From positions 17,784 to 81,783 of the forward strand of contig JAFTFX010000031.1 in the NCBI GenBank assembly GCA_017458225.1: 64,000 nucleotides of DNA, written 5' to 3'. This DNA comes from Prevotella sp. (GTDB lineage: Bacteria; Bacteroidota; Bacteroidia; Bacteroidales; Bacteroidaceae). A model generated the notes under the pieces. The model was not told the DNA's origin and did not search any database. It was given only the letters and a program-made list of their open reading frames with translations. Of the stretch, positions 34,809 to 41,885 are shown piece by piece. Every line of letters begins with the position of its first letter. The stretch's first letter is position 1. The position numbers were made by a program, and so were the translations under genes.

Positions 34809-35654
34809 CTATTTCTTCCCAAACTCCAGTTTCATCTTGGCCGTGAAGCAACCGTGCTTTCCGTTCTGGTTGACAGGAACAGGCTTTCCGTCCAAGTCGT
34901 TCACATACTCCAGATGTTTAAAATAGGTATGTGAGTGGCCGTCGAGTACAAGGTCGATGCCGCGTGTTTGGGGAATCACTTTGTTGCAGGGATATTCCGT
35001 TACCTCCCAGCCCAGATGGCTCAGGCAGATCACGACATCGCATTTCTTCTCTTTCTTCAGCACGTCCACCATCTTCTGTGCACACACTATCGGGTCGAGG
35101 AATTTCAGTGGCCCGTAGTTCTGCGTCGCCACCAAACCAATCAGTGGCGGGCAAAGGGCGAAGATGCCGATCTTCAGTCCGTTGCGCTTGATGATGGTGT
35201 AGGGCTTCACAATCTGTGCCAGTTCCGTGTCGGCGAAGTCGTAGTTTGAGCACACCACGGGGAACTTCGCCATCTTGAACAGTCGGACCATGTTGTCCAG
35301 TCCGAAGTCGAACTCATGATTGCCTATCGTGGTGGCATCATAGCCCATCTGGTTCATCAGTCCTATCTCTACGTCGCCCTTATACAGGCTGTAGTAGCTG
35401 CTACCCTGCGAGAAGTCGCCGCTGTCCAACAGCAGCAGTTTCGGCTCTTTCTGTCGTTCCTCGTTGATGAGTGCGATGCGGCGCAGATAGCCGCCCCTGT
35501 TGGCCAACATGGTGTCGGCCAGGTTCGGGTTCATGGGCATGATGCACGAGTGAGTATCGTTGGTGTGCAGAATGGTCAGTGACTTCTGCGCCTGCATGGT
35601 TGCAAGTCCCAGGCAATATATTGCGATGATAAGAAATGTACGTCTCATAGTCAT
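34809..35654 (-). CDS. Metallophosphatase, N-terminal half of a split 5'-nucleotidase
   Basis: 281 residues: signal peptide (MRRTFLIIAIYCLGLATMQAQ, about 22 residues) and a calcineurin-like phosphoesterase domain with ILHTNDTHS, LLDSGDFSQGSSYY, TIGNHEFDFG (GNHE), VICLSHLGWE and LVLDGHSHTYF. These are the metal ligands of the UshA/5'-nucleotidase catalytic domain. It lacks the C-terminal substrate-binding domain, which is encoded by the preceding gene with a 4-bp ATGA overlap. Likely periplasmic nucleotide dephosphorylation. Confidence 0.9.
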   Translation of the reverse strand: MTMRRTFLIIAIYCLGLATMQAQKSLTILHTNDTHSCIMPMNPNLADTMLANRGGYLRRIALINEERQKEPKLLLLDSGDFSQGSSYYSLYKGDVEIGLMNQMGYDATTIGNHEFDFGLDNMVRLFKMAKFPVVCSNYDFADTELAQIVKPYTIIKRNGLKIGIFALCPPLIGLVATQNYGPLKFLDPIVCAQKMVDVLKKEKKCDVVICLSHLGWEVTEYPCNKVIPQTRGIDLVLDGHSHTYFKHLEYVNDLDGKPVPVNQNGKHGCFTAKMKLEFGKK

Positions 35655-36418
35655 TTTGCAATTTTGATTCTTCCTTCAACCTTCGCGCTGACAGCTTCGC
35701 CCTTGGCAGCTCTCTCCTTGAAGTAATTGATGATGATGAAGCGTGTGTTGTTCTTGCTCTCCTGTGGCGACACCAGTTGGGTGCCGTCCTTGAAGGCCGT
35801 CATACCGTCGTTGCCCTGCGACAGGTAGTCGATGGTGGTGATGCGGTAGTCGGCCTTCGGGTCAATCTCCTTGCCGTGCAGTCGGGCCGACAGCAGTTTG
35901 CCTTCGGGGCTGATGACGAGCTCGGCACCGTGGCTGACACCCTCGCCACCACGCGCTGCCATCTGGCTGAACAGCAGCAATAGCTTTTCGCCCGTCAGCG
36001 TGAGGAAACATATCTTGTTCTCAAACGGTGCAATGTCCAGCACGTCGCCATAGGTGACATTGCCTTCTGGCAGTGCCGTTCTGATGCCCCCTATGTTGTA
36101 TACACCCAGCACGGGCTCCTCTCCATAGTCCTTGGCGGCCCACACCAGAATATCGCTCAGCAGGTTCGACAAGGCACTCTCGGGCCTGTCGGCAGCCATG
36201 TAGTGAGCCGATTGTCCCACGATGGGCCCCATAATCGAGTCGACAACGTGCTTATAGGGTTTCAGAAACTCGGCAGCCGCCTGGTCCGGCTGTGCATCAA
36301 AGCGCTGGTCTATCGTGATGCGTTGATGCTGAATGCCCGTAAGTGCATAGTGGGAAGAGCATGCCGTCAGTAGTGCAAAACAGGCAATCCCAGTGCTGAT
36401 TTTTAGTGTTTTGTTCAT
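35651..36418 (-). CDS. 5'-nucleotidase C-terminal domain lipoprotein
   Basis: 255 residues, lipobox LLTACS (Cys about 20). The mature part is the substrate-binding domain of 5'-nucleotidases: ESALSNLLSDIL, YNIGGIRTALPEGNVTYGDVL (key parts GGIR and TYGDV), IAPFENKI, and the C-terminal IDYLSQGNDGMTAF that holds the base-stacking aromatic. It comes before, not after, the catalytic-domain gene, so the usual domain order is reversed at the gene level. Overlap ATGA with that gene implies coupled translation and a two-subunit enzyme. Confidence 0.9.
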   Translation of the reverse strand: MNKTLKISTGIACFALLTACSSHYALTGIQHQRITIDQRFDAQPDQAAAEFLKPYKHVVDSIMGPIVGQSAHYMAADRPESALSNLLSDILVWAAKDYGEEPVLGVYNIGGIRTALPEGNVTYGDVLDIAPFENKICFLTLTGEKLLLLFSQMAARGGEGVSHGAELVISPEGKLLSARLHGKEIDPKADYRITTIDYLSQGNDGMTAFKDGTQLVSPQESKNNTRFIIINYFKERAAKGEAVSAKVEGRIKIAK

Positions 36419-36441
36419 AGAAGAATCATGATTATACCCTG

Positions 36442-36472
36442 CAAATGTACAAAAAAAAGATGAAAAAACAAA
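36442..36472 (-). promoter_or_regulatory. Promoter TTTG - 19 bp - TACATTTG for the split nucleotidase
   Basis: On the minus strand TTTG at 36472-36469 and TACATTTG at 36449-36442, 24 bp upstream of the ATG at 36418. Confidence 0.65.
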
Positions 36473-36477
36473 TAAAA

Positions 36478-36509
36478 TTTGGTTTTTTGCCCACTAATTC
36501 GTACCTTTG
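36478..36509 (+). promoter_or_regulatory. Promoter TTTG - 20 bp - TACCTTTG for rplS
   Basis: TTTG at 36478-36481 and TACCTTTG at 36502-36509, divergent from the nucleotidase promoter. The leader to rplS is about 90 nt, a plausible place for ribosomal-protein control. Confidence 0.65.
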
Positions 36510-36606
36510 CAGCCGCTTTCCGCGTAATCGCTGGCAGGAAGATAGGAGAGTTGCCTGTTATGTTGCGTTGGAACGATAACAACAAATTTAATTACTTTAA
36601 GTACAA

Positions 36607-36972
36607 ATGAACTTAATTAAAGTTGCTGAAGAAGCATTTGCAACCGGCAAGCAGCACCCCACCTTCAAGGCTGGTGACACTGTGACTGTCGCTTACAAAA
36701 TTATCGAGGGTTCGAAAGAGCGTATCCAGCTCTATCGTGGTGTAGTCATTAAGATTGTCGGTCATGGCGAGAAGAAGCGTTTCACCGTTCGCAAGATGTC
36801 GGGAACGGTTGGCGTAGAGCGTATCTTCCCCTTGGAGTCGCCCAACATTGAAAGCATTGAGGTGAACAAGATTGGTAAGGTTCGTCGCGCTAAGCTCTAC
36901 TATCTGCGCAAACTCACCGGTAAGGCTGCCCGCATCAAGGAGAAGCGTTCTGGTAACATCGTTGCCGAGTAA
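36607..36972 (+). CDS. rplS: 50S ribosomal protein L19
   Basis: 121 residues with the L19 core: [45 protein letters not shown] (key part [17 protein letters not shown]) and [20 protein letters not shown]. It sits at the 30S-50S interface. It is not next to trmD or rimM here, as often in Bacteroidetes. Followed by a strong terminator. Confidence 0.98.
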   Translation: MNLIKVAEEAFATGKQHPTFKAGDTVTVAYKIIEGSKERIQLYRGVVIKIVGHGEKKRFTVRKMSGTVGVERIFPLESPNIESIEVNKIGKVRRAKLYYLRKLTGKAARIKEKRSGNIVAE

Positions 36973-36992
36973 TTCTCTAAGGCAAAGGATAA

Positions 36993-37030
36993 GAAAAAGA
37001 CGTTGTCATTTGGTTGGCAACGTCTTTTTC
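36993..37030 (+). terminator. Rho-independent terminator after rplS
   Basis: GAAAAAGACGTTG pairs with CAACGTCTTTTTC, ending in a T run. It is also placed to end the minus-strand transcript of the small acidic protein. Confidence 0.9.
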
Positions 37031-37049
37031 TGTGTGTACGCTTTCTATT

Positions 37050-37271
37050 TCAATACTGCAAGTCGTCATCGTCCTCGCCGTCGTCATACGGATTGCGCGA
37101 CGAGCGCCGACCGGCTTGACGGCCGAAGCCCTCGTCGTCGAAGTCGAATTCTCGTGAGCCCGGCTCTTCGTTGTTTGCGCCCGGGGTGATGACGCTGCCG
37201 GCCAGCAGCGTCATGCCCGTGCTTATTTCGAAGATTTCTATGAGTGGAGTTTTATACGTTTTTGCTGTCAT
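37050..37271 (-). CDS. Small acidic-tailed protein, unknown
   Basis: 73 residues from ATG at 37271 (MTAKTYKTPLIEIFEIS). It has a short basic start, an aliphatic stretch with MTLLAGSVITPGAN, and a tail rich in Asp, Glu and Arg (EFDFDDEGFG, DDGEDDDD). I know the pattern of Y-x-x-P...LLAGS followed by an acidic tail from many small Bacteroidetes proteins, often next to surface-protein or transporter genes, but not a function. It starts 19 bp after the end of the surface-protein gene and is probably co-transcribed. The upstream extension of the frame has no support. Confidence 0.6.
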   Translation of the reverse strand: MTAKTYKTPLIEIFEISTGMTLLAGSVITPGANNEEPGSREFDFDDEGFGRQAGRRSSRNPYDDGEDDDDLQY

Positions 37272-37290
37272 TGCTGTCACTCCTCCTTTT

Positions 37291-39593
37291 CTATTTAATG
37301 AAAACTTTCTTTCCACCGCTGATGTACAGACCCTTGGCAGGCTTTTCTACGCGGCGACCCTGCAGGTCATAGTAGCTGTGAGCTTTCAGCTGTTTTGAAC
37401 TTTCAACTGTTTTGATGCCCGTTGTCTCGCCTTCGTCCTCAATGAACGTGATTGGGCGTGCATAGCTGACACCATCCTTGTCGGTGGCGCGCAGAATCCA
37501 GCGATAGGGACCCACGGTGACTGAGGTGCCGTAGCAGATGTTGCCATTCACGCTGATGTAGTAGAACGGACTGCCTGCTGTTGCAGTCGTGTTGTCGTAG
37601 GTGCCATAGTAGTCGTAGTTGGTCTGTGCCGTTTCGGTGTGCAGCACCGAGGCATCGGTCTTGGCCAGCAGTGTGGTGTTCTCGATGGAGAACACATAGT
37701 CGGTCACGGCCTCCTTCGGCTTGTAGACGTAGGGCTTGTTACCCTTCAGCACGGTGCCTGCTTCTACGGGATTCACGAAGATGTACACCTCGTCGCTCTC
37801 AGGATTCTCGCCCGGATGCTCAGCATTGGCAATCATGTTGATCTTGTAGAACGTGAACTTCTCCAAGTCGGCGGCCGTCACGGTGTAGTCGAACGGCATG
37901 AACCACGCCTGGAACTTGTCCACGCGCTCGCTGTCGAACGAGCGCTTGTAGGTGACGTTGATATTCTTTGCGTTGGTTATTCTGGTATAAGCCACGCCTT
38001 CCTCTATTTCAAAATCAGTGGGCGGATATTCTATCCAGAACTTGACGCTGGGTCTTTCTCTTGTTTCGTCATAAGGTTTCTCGGTGTTGGTGACATCCGC
38101 ATATTCTTCACGATAGCTCTCACCACGCTTGAGGCTTGGATATAGGAGAGGATTGGCGTCGTAATACACTGATGTATTATAATATGTCAAGTTAAAATTC
38201 GCATTACTTGCCGACTTACAGACCACGACTACCAAATTGTCGGTGCCGTTGTACGCAAACACTCCGCCATTCTCGTTGAAGTCTAACTTCTCCCAGCCTG
38301 TTGTCGTTCCTAATGTGGGAGACTGCCTGAATAAACCAGTGTCAGGTCGCTGGCAGGGAAATAGTCAGTTGGGCTGGTGAACCAAGCTTTGTTCTTATGG
38401 GCCAAATATATCTTAACAGAAGTTGTAGTATATGAAGAGGCTGTAGCAACTTTAAAGGCAATAGATCGGATATCTCCCGCCTGTCCTACTTCTGCAGGGG
38501 TATAAATCATCTGATAAGTGCTGTACTTGCAAAAGTTAAAATAAGCTGTAACGTAACTGCTGTTCGTGGCATCGTCACCAATCGCTACTTCGCCGATGAC
38601 AACTGTGGCAGGGAAGGTGAATGTGCAATATTTGTCTGTACCGGAACCGTCGTAGGTGCCTGCGTAGTAAGTGCCACCAATCTTGAACCAAACGGTGGGC
38701 GTTTCGGCTAAGGAGAATCCTGAATTCGCTGCAACTCTAATACTAACGGTATACACCGTACCGGCCTCTGCTGTGGTATGTGCAGGGGTATAGGTCGGGG
38801 TATAGGTTGTCATAGGACTGTTCATGGCGCATGTGGCCCCGGCAATCTCACTGTTAGCCAGAGTTTCGTAGTAGCCATTTACAGTAACCGATTTATCCAG
38901 ATCTTTCTCAGCCACAGGAGCGTCAAGGTCGCTGATGACAATGGTCTTAATGATTGGGTCGAAGCCTACGGTGCGCTCCGCGCTGCCTGTCAGCGTCATG
39001 CTCTTCAGGGTAATACTCTGAGTACTGGGATAGGTGTTGCCTGAAATGGTCGACTCGCCGTTGTAGTTCTGACCAACGATGGCTCCTGCATATTTCGTCA
39101 CATGGGGAGCCGTAATGTCGACTCTTCCGGTGTTTCCGGTAACAGTAGAGTATCTTACATAGCCTGCGATGCCGCCCAGATTACCTTCGGCTGCCCTCTG
39201 GTAGTCACCCTGAGTGATAGTGCCTTCTGCAGTACAACCTGTAATTTACATACTCTTCACCGGTGACATTGAGTCCACGGATGGTGTGACCATTGCCCTT
39301 GAAGTTGCCTCCAAGTCTCAAAGGCAGCCAGGGATAGTTATTCAGGTTGATGTCAGCATCCAGGCTGATGTTGATACTGTTATACACACCTGTCCAATGG
39401 GTCACGTAGTCAGCGTAGGTGGCCAACTGCTTGGCAGTGGTGAAGTGATACCATTCGACATCATCTACTGTGGTCTTGGTGATACCCCATGAGCTGTAAT
39501 TGAAACTCGAAGAAGTACTGTAATAAGTACCGTCCCATGTGTCCTCTGCACTTGCTGCCGTCGACAAACACAACATGGCAGCAGCACCATCTT
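37291..39593 (-). pseudogene. Surface protein with sorting-type tail, broken by two frame disruptions and loss of its start
   Basis: Three frames on the minus strand make up one protein. Piece 1 (39593 to about 39205) has the end of a signal peptide (LCLSTAASAEDTWDG) and a GLUG-like region (GNFKGNGHTIRGLNV). Piece 2 (to about 38315, opened in another frame from about 39225: GCTAEGTITQGDY onward) continues the GLUG-type repeats and a beta-rich domain. Piece 3 (to 37291; the frame resumes as PTLGTTTGWEKLDF before 38262) ends with a T9SS-like tail, YYDLQGRRVEKPAKGLYI. Disruption 1 looks like a deletion near 39230; disruption 2 is a 1- or 2-base shift near 38318. The start codon and signal-peptide N-terminus are missing. 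Sequencing error could explain disruption 2. Confidence 0.75.
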
Positions 39594-39761
39594 GTTCAGA
39601 AACACGGCGACGGCCAGCAAGGCAGGCATGGCGAAGATGACGCGCGAACGGTCGGGTACCTCCTTGCGCTTCCAGAGCAACAGCAGGCCGCACACCAAGC
39701 CCGTCACGACGTTCATGAGTGATACAGCAAAAACAATGAGTGTTGTCAGATTGTAGGTCAT
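39590..39761 (-). pseudogene. 5' fragment of a membrane protein gene, truncated into the surface-protein remnant
   Basis: From ATG at 39761, about 57 codons read MTYNLTTLIVFAVSLMN... with two hydrophobic helices separated by WKRKEVPDRSR. It then runs into the signal-peptide part of the surface protein in another frame at about 39590. It resembles the N-terminus of membrane-anchored AraC-type regulators of Bacteroidetes, but this is uncertain. It begins 5 bp from the 3' end of tRNA-Leu. Confidence 0.45.
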
Positions 39762-39766
39762 CTTGC

Positions 39767-39851
39767 TGGTGCGCCTGACAGGACTCGAACCTGCACGTCG
39801 TGAGACACTAGATCCTAAGTCTAGCGCGTCTACCAATTCCGCCACAGGCGC
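39767..39851 (-). tRNA. tRNA-Leu (anticodon TAG)
   Basis: Minus strand: acceptor GCGCCTG...CAGGCGC with discriminator A and encoded CCA, D-arm with GGTAGACGCG, anticodon stem CTAGA/TCTAG with loop CTTAGGA (anticodon TAG), a class II variable arm (TGTCTCACGACGT) and T-arm GCAGGTTCGAGTCCTGT. 85 nt including CCA. A -7 box is at 39881. Confidence 0.96.
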
Positions 39852-39880
39852 ATAACCGACATTATTGTCTTTTGTGCGTG

Positions 39881-39888
39881 CAAAGGTA
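39881..39888 (-). promoter_or_regulatory. -7 box TACCTTTG for tRNA-Leu
   Basis: TACCTTTGCA on the minus strand, 29 bp upstream of the tRNA 5' end, with TTTG repeats 12-20 bp further upstream. Confidence 0.6.
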
Positions 39889-39972
39889 CTGTTTTTTCAT
39901 CAAACAAAGGAATAATTCCAAAGAAAAAACACACTTGTCTGATGTTTTTTTTGCATAAATCTACTGAATACC

Positions 39973-40998
39973 TTACTGCACCAGCAAGCGGCGGGCAAAC
40001 TCGATGATGGTGTCTTCGCCCTTTTGGAAGTCGGCATCGGTGAGTTGTACGTTGTAGTCGGGCTCCAGGCCAAACTCTGCCGAAGCCTTGTTGCGGTCGT
40101 AGGTGGGAACGGCTGAAAAACGCACAATCCATCCGTTGGGCAGCGTGCTTGCGAAAGGCATGCCTGCACCGCCGCCCGTATGGTCGCCCACAATCTTGGC
40201 CTGCGGCAGGGCTTTCATGTACATGGTGAACTCGTTGGCGGCACTGAACACATGGCGGTTAGTGAGCACGCAGACACCCTTATGCCAACGCATGCCTGAC
40301 GAGGGCTCCAGATAGCGTTCCTCCATCGGCGAGAAGTCGCTGTGCCCTTTGCCGGTCTTGTGCTGTATGTAGCCTACGAGGGTCTTCGCGTTGCAGAAAC
40401 GGGCAGCCAGTTTCTCGGCATTCGTCAGTTCGCCGCCGCCGTTGCCGCGAATGTCGATGATGATGCCTCGGCAGAGAATCATGTGCGACAGCACCTCGTC
40501 GAGGTTGCCGTCGCCGATGCCGTTGCTGAAGCTCTCGTAGCGTATGTAGCCGATGTTGTCATCCAGTATTTTGTATTGCAGTCCTGCGGCAATCTTGTAG
40601 TCGGTGCCCATGTAGCGGCGCAACAGCGAGTCGCTCAGGTTGGCCGGGTAGTTCTCGTGCCACGACCAGTTGCGGGCAAAGTCGTACGAGGATGTCAGGT
40701 TCACGTGGCCGTCACGCAGTTCCGCCAGCATGTCGGCCAGTACTTCGAATAGCTGGCTGTTGCTCATGTCGTTGTCTATGCGTACCTGATACTTGGCGTA
40801 GACGGCCTGCCAGTCCAGTCCTATCGCGTGCTGCTTGTAGTCCAGAAAGCAGTAGTGCTCGTCGATGATTTTCCAGAGGGCTTCGAAGTTGCCCTGCGGT
40901 GTGTCGTCGAACTCCTCGGTGTCGACACACGACATTAGGAGGAACGACAGCAGCAGTGCCGGCAGCCAGTGGGGAAGTAGGGTGGTAAGGCGTTTCAT
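39973..40998 (-). CDS. S41 family peptidase lipoprotein
   Basis: 341 residues, lipobox LLMSC (Cys about 24). The protein has a helical N-terminal region ([16 protein letters not shown]), a tail-specific protease core with [21 protein letters not shown], and the nucleophile region [11 protein letters not shown] (Ser after VF) with GDHTGGGAG, consistent with a C-terminal-processing or Tricorn-core peptidase. No clear PDZ domain is visible. It overlaps the DUF3316 gene by ATGA. Target unknown; envelope location is expected. Confidence 0.88.
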   Translation of the reverse strand: MKRLTTLLPHWLPALLLSFLLMSCVDTEEFDDTPQGNFEALWKIIDEHYCFLDYKQHAIGLDWQAVYAKYQVRIDNDMSNSQLFEVLADMLAELRDGHVNLTSSYDFARNWSWHENYPANLSDSLLRRYMGTDYKIAAGLQYKILDDNIGYIRYESFSNGIGDGNLDEVLSHMILCRGIIIDIRGNGGGELTNAEKLAARFCNAKTLVGYIQHKTGKGHSDFSPMEERYLEPSSGMRWHKGVCVLTNRHVFSAANEFTMYMKALPQAKIVGDHTGGGAGMPFASTLPNGWIVRFSAVPTYDRNKASAEFGLEPDYNVQLTDADFQKGEDTIIEFARRLLVQ

Positions 40999-41819
40999 GG
41001 GCGGTAGTTGATCAGTTGGAAGCGTTTGACGATGCCGATCATCACACTATTATTATAGATGTGTTGCTTCAGGTTGTTCACCTGAGCCTGCTGCACATCG
41101 CTCAGATAGCCCAGCGAGAGCGTCAGCGTGCGGCTCAGGTTGCACTGCACGCTGAGTTGCTGGCGGAAGTTGGGAGCCGAGACGAAGGTGGTAGCCACCA
41201 CGTTGTGGTCGTAGTTGCCCTGTGTGAACAGCTCGTAGTAGGACTGTCCGAAGTTGGGACTGAACATCACGCCCAGCAGGGGCAGGTCCAGTTCGTAGCG
41301 AGCAGCCCAGCGGCGTTTCAGGAAAGTGAACTGATAGGTGGCAATGCCCGATGGCATCACGTTCAGCGACAGCCGTCCCTGTGCCGGATTGTTGCCATTG
41401 CTACGGGTGTTGTAGATGAATCCCAGTCCCAGGTTGGCCAGTGCGCCGGCCTGCAGTCGCAGGTTGCCGTCGAGCAGTCGCCAGTCGTGGTAGCGGCCTA
41501 CGTAGAGGTTGTAGCAGCCCTCCAGTACCGACTCGTTCTCCCTGCGGTCCTTGGCGGTGGACAGGTGCAGCTGGTTCTGAACGATGGTCGACCACTGGCT
41601 GCCCTCCTTCTGTCGCTCGCGGATGCTGAGGGCGGTGACGACGGTACCCCTGAACTTCTCTTGCGAGAGGTAGGTGTCCAAGATGTTCACGCCGCCGATG
41701 CCTATCTGGTAGCTCTGCGTGGTGACGTAGTGCGACCGGATGGCGTCGCCCTGCTGCGCCACCATTTTGCCAGGAGTCAGCAGCAAGGTGCAGAAAATGA
41801 TGATTTTGGCCGATTTCAT
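40995..41819 (-). CDS. DUF3316 family exported protein
   Basis: 274 residues with a signal peptide ([17 protein letters not shown]) and a pattern of alternating beta strands ending in FQLIN, likely an outer-membrane barrel. The mature start, [23 protein letters not shown], is typical of DUF3316 (key part [11 protein letters not shown]). Function unknown. It lies between parC and the S41 peptidase, overlapping the latter's start, so the two products probably work together. Confidence 0.75.
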   Translation of the reverse strand: MKSAKIIIFCTLLLTPGKMVAQQGDAIRSHYVTTQSYQIGIGGVNILDTYLSQEKFRGTVVTALSIRERQKEGSQWSTIVQNQLHLSTAKDRRENESVLEGCYNLYVGRYHDWRLLDGNLRLQAGALANLGLGFIYNTRSNGNNPAQGRLSLNVMPSGIATYQFTFLKRRWAARYELDLPLLGVMFSPNFGQSYYELFTQGNYDHNVVATTFVSAPNFRQQLSVQCNLSRTLTLSLGYLSDVQQAQVNNLKQHIYNNSVMIGIVKRFQLINYRP

Positions 41820-41821
41820 CG

Positions 41822-41885
41822 CGTTATTCTTTATCGGTGGAGCTCGGTTCCTGTTTGTTCTTCATCAGTGGAGCTCGTTGCCTGT
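41822..41885. repeat. 31-bp tandem copies of the parC 3' end
   Basis: The parC stop region (GATGAAGAATAAACAGG... on the minus strand) is followed by a second copy (GATGAAGAACAAACAGG...) and a third start (GATAAAGAATAA). Both full copies contain GAGCTCCAC. This fills the parC-DUF3316 gap. Confidence 0.75.

Noticed and set aside
39465-39845. 126-residue minus-strand protein beginning MAELVDALDLGSS
   Set aside because: Its first 27 codons are the tRNA-Leu gene read as protein, a well-known false call. Only the part from 39761 resembles a real gene fragment.
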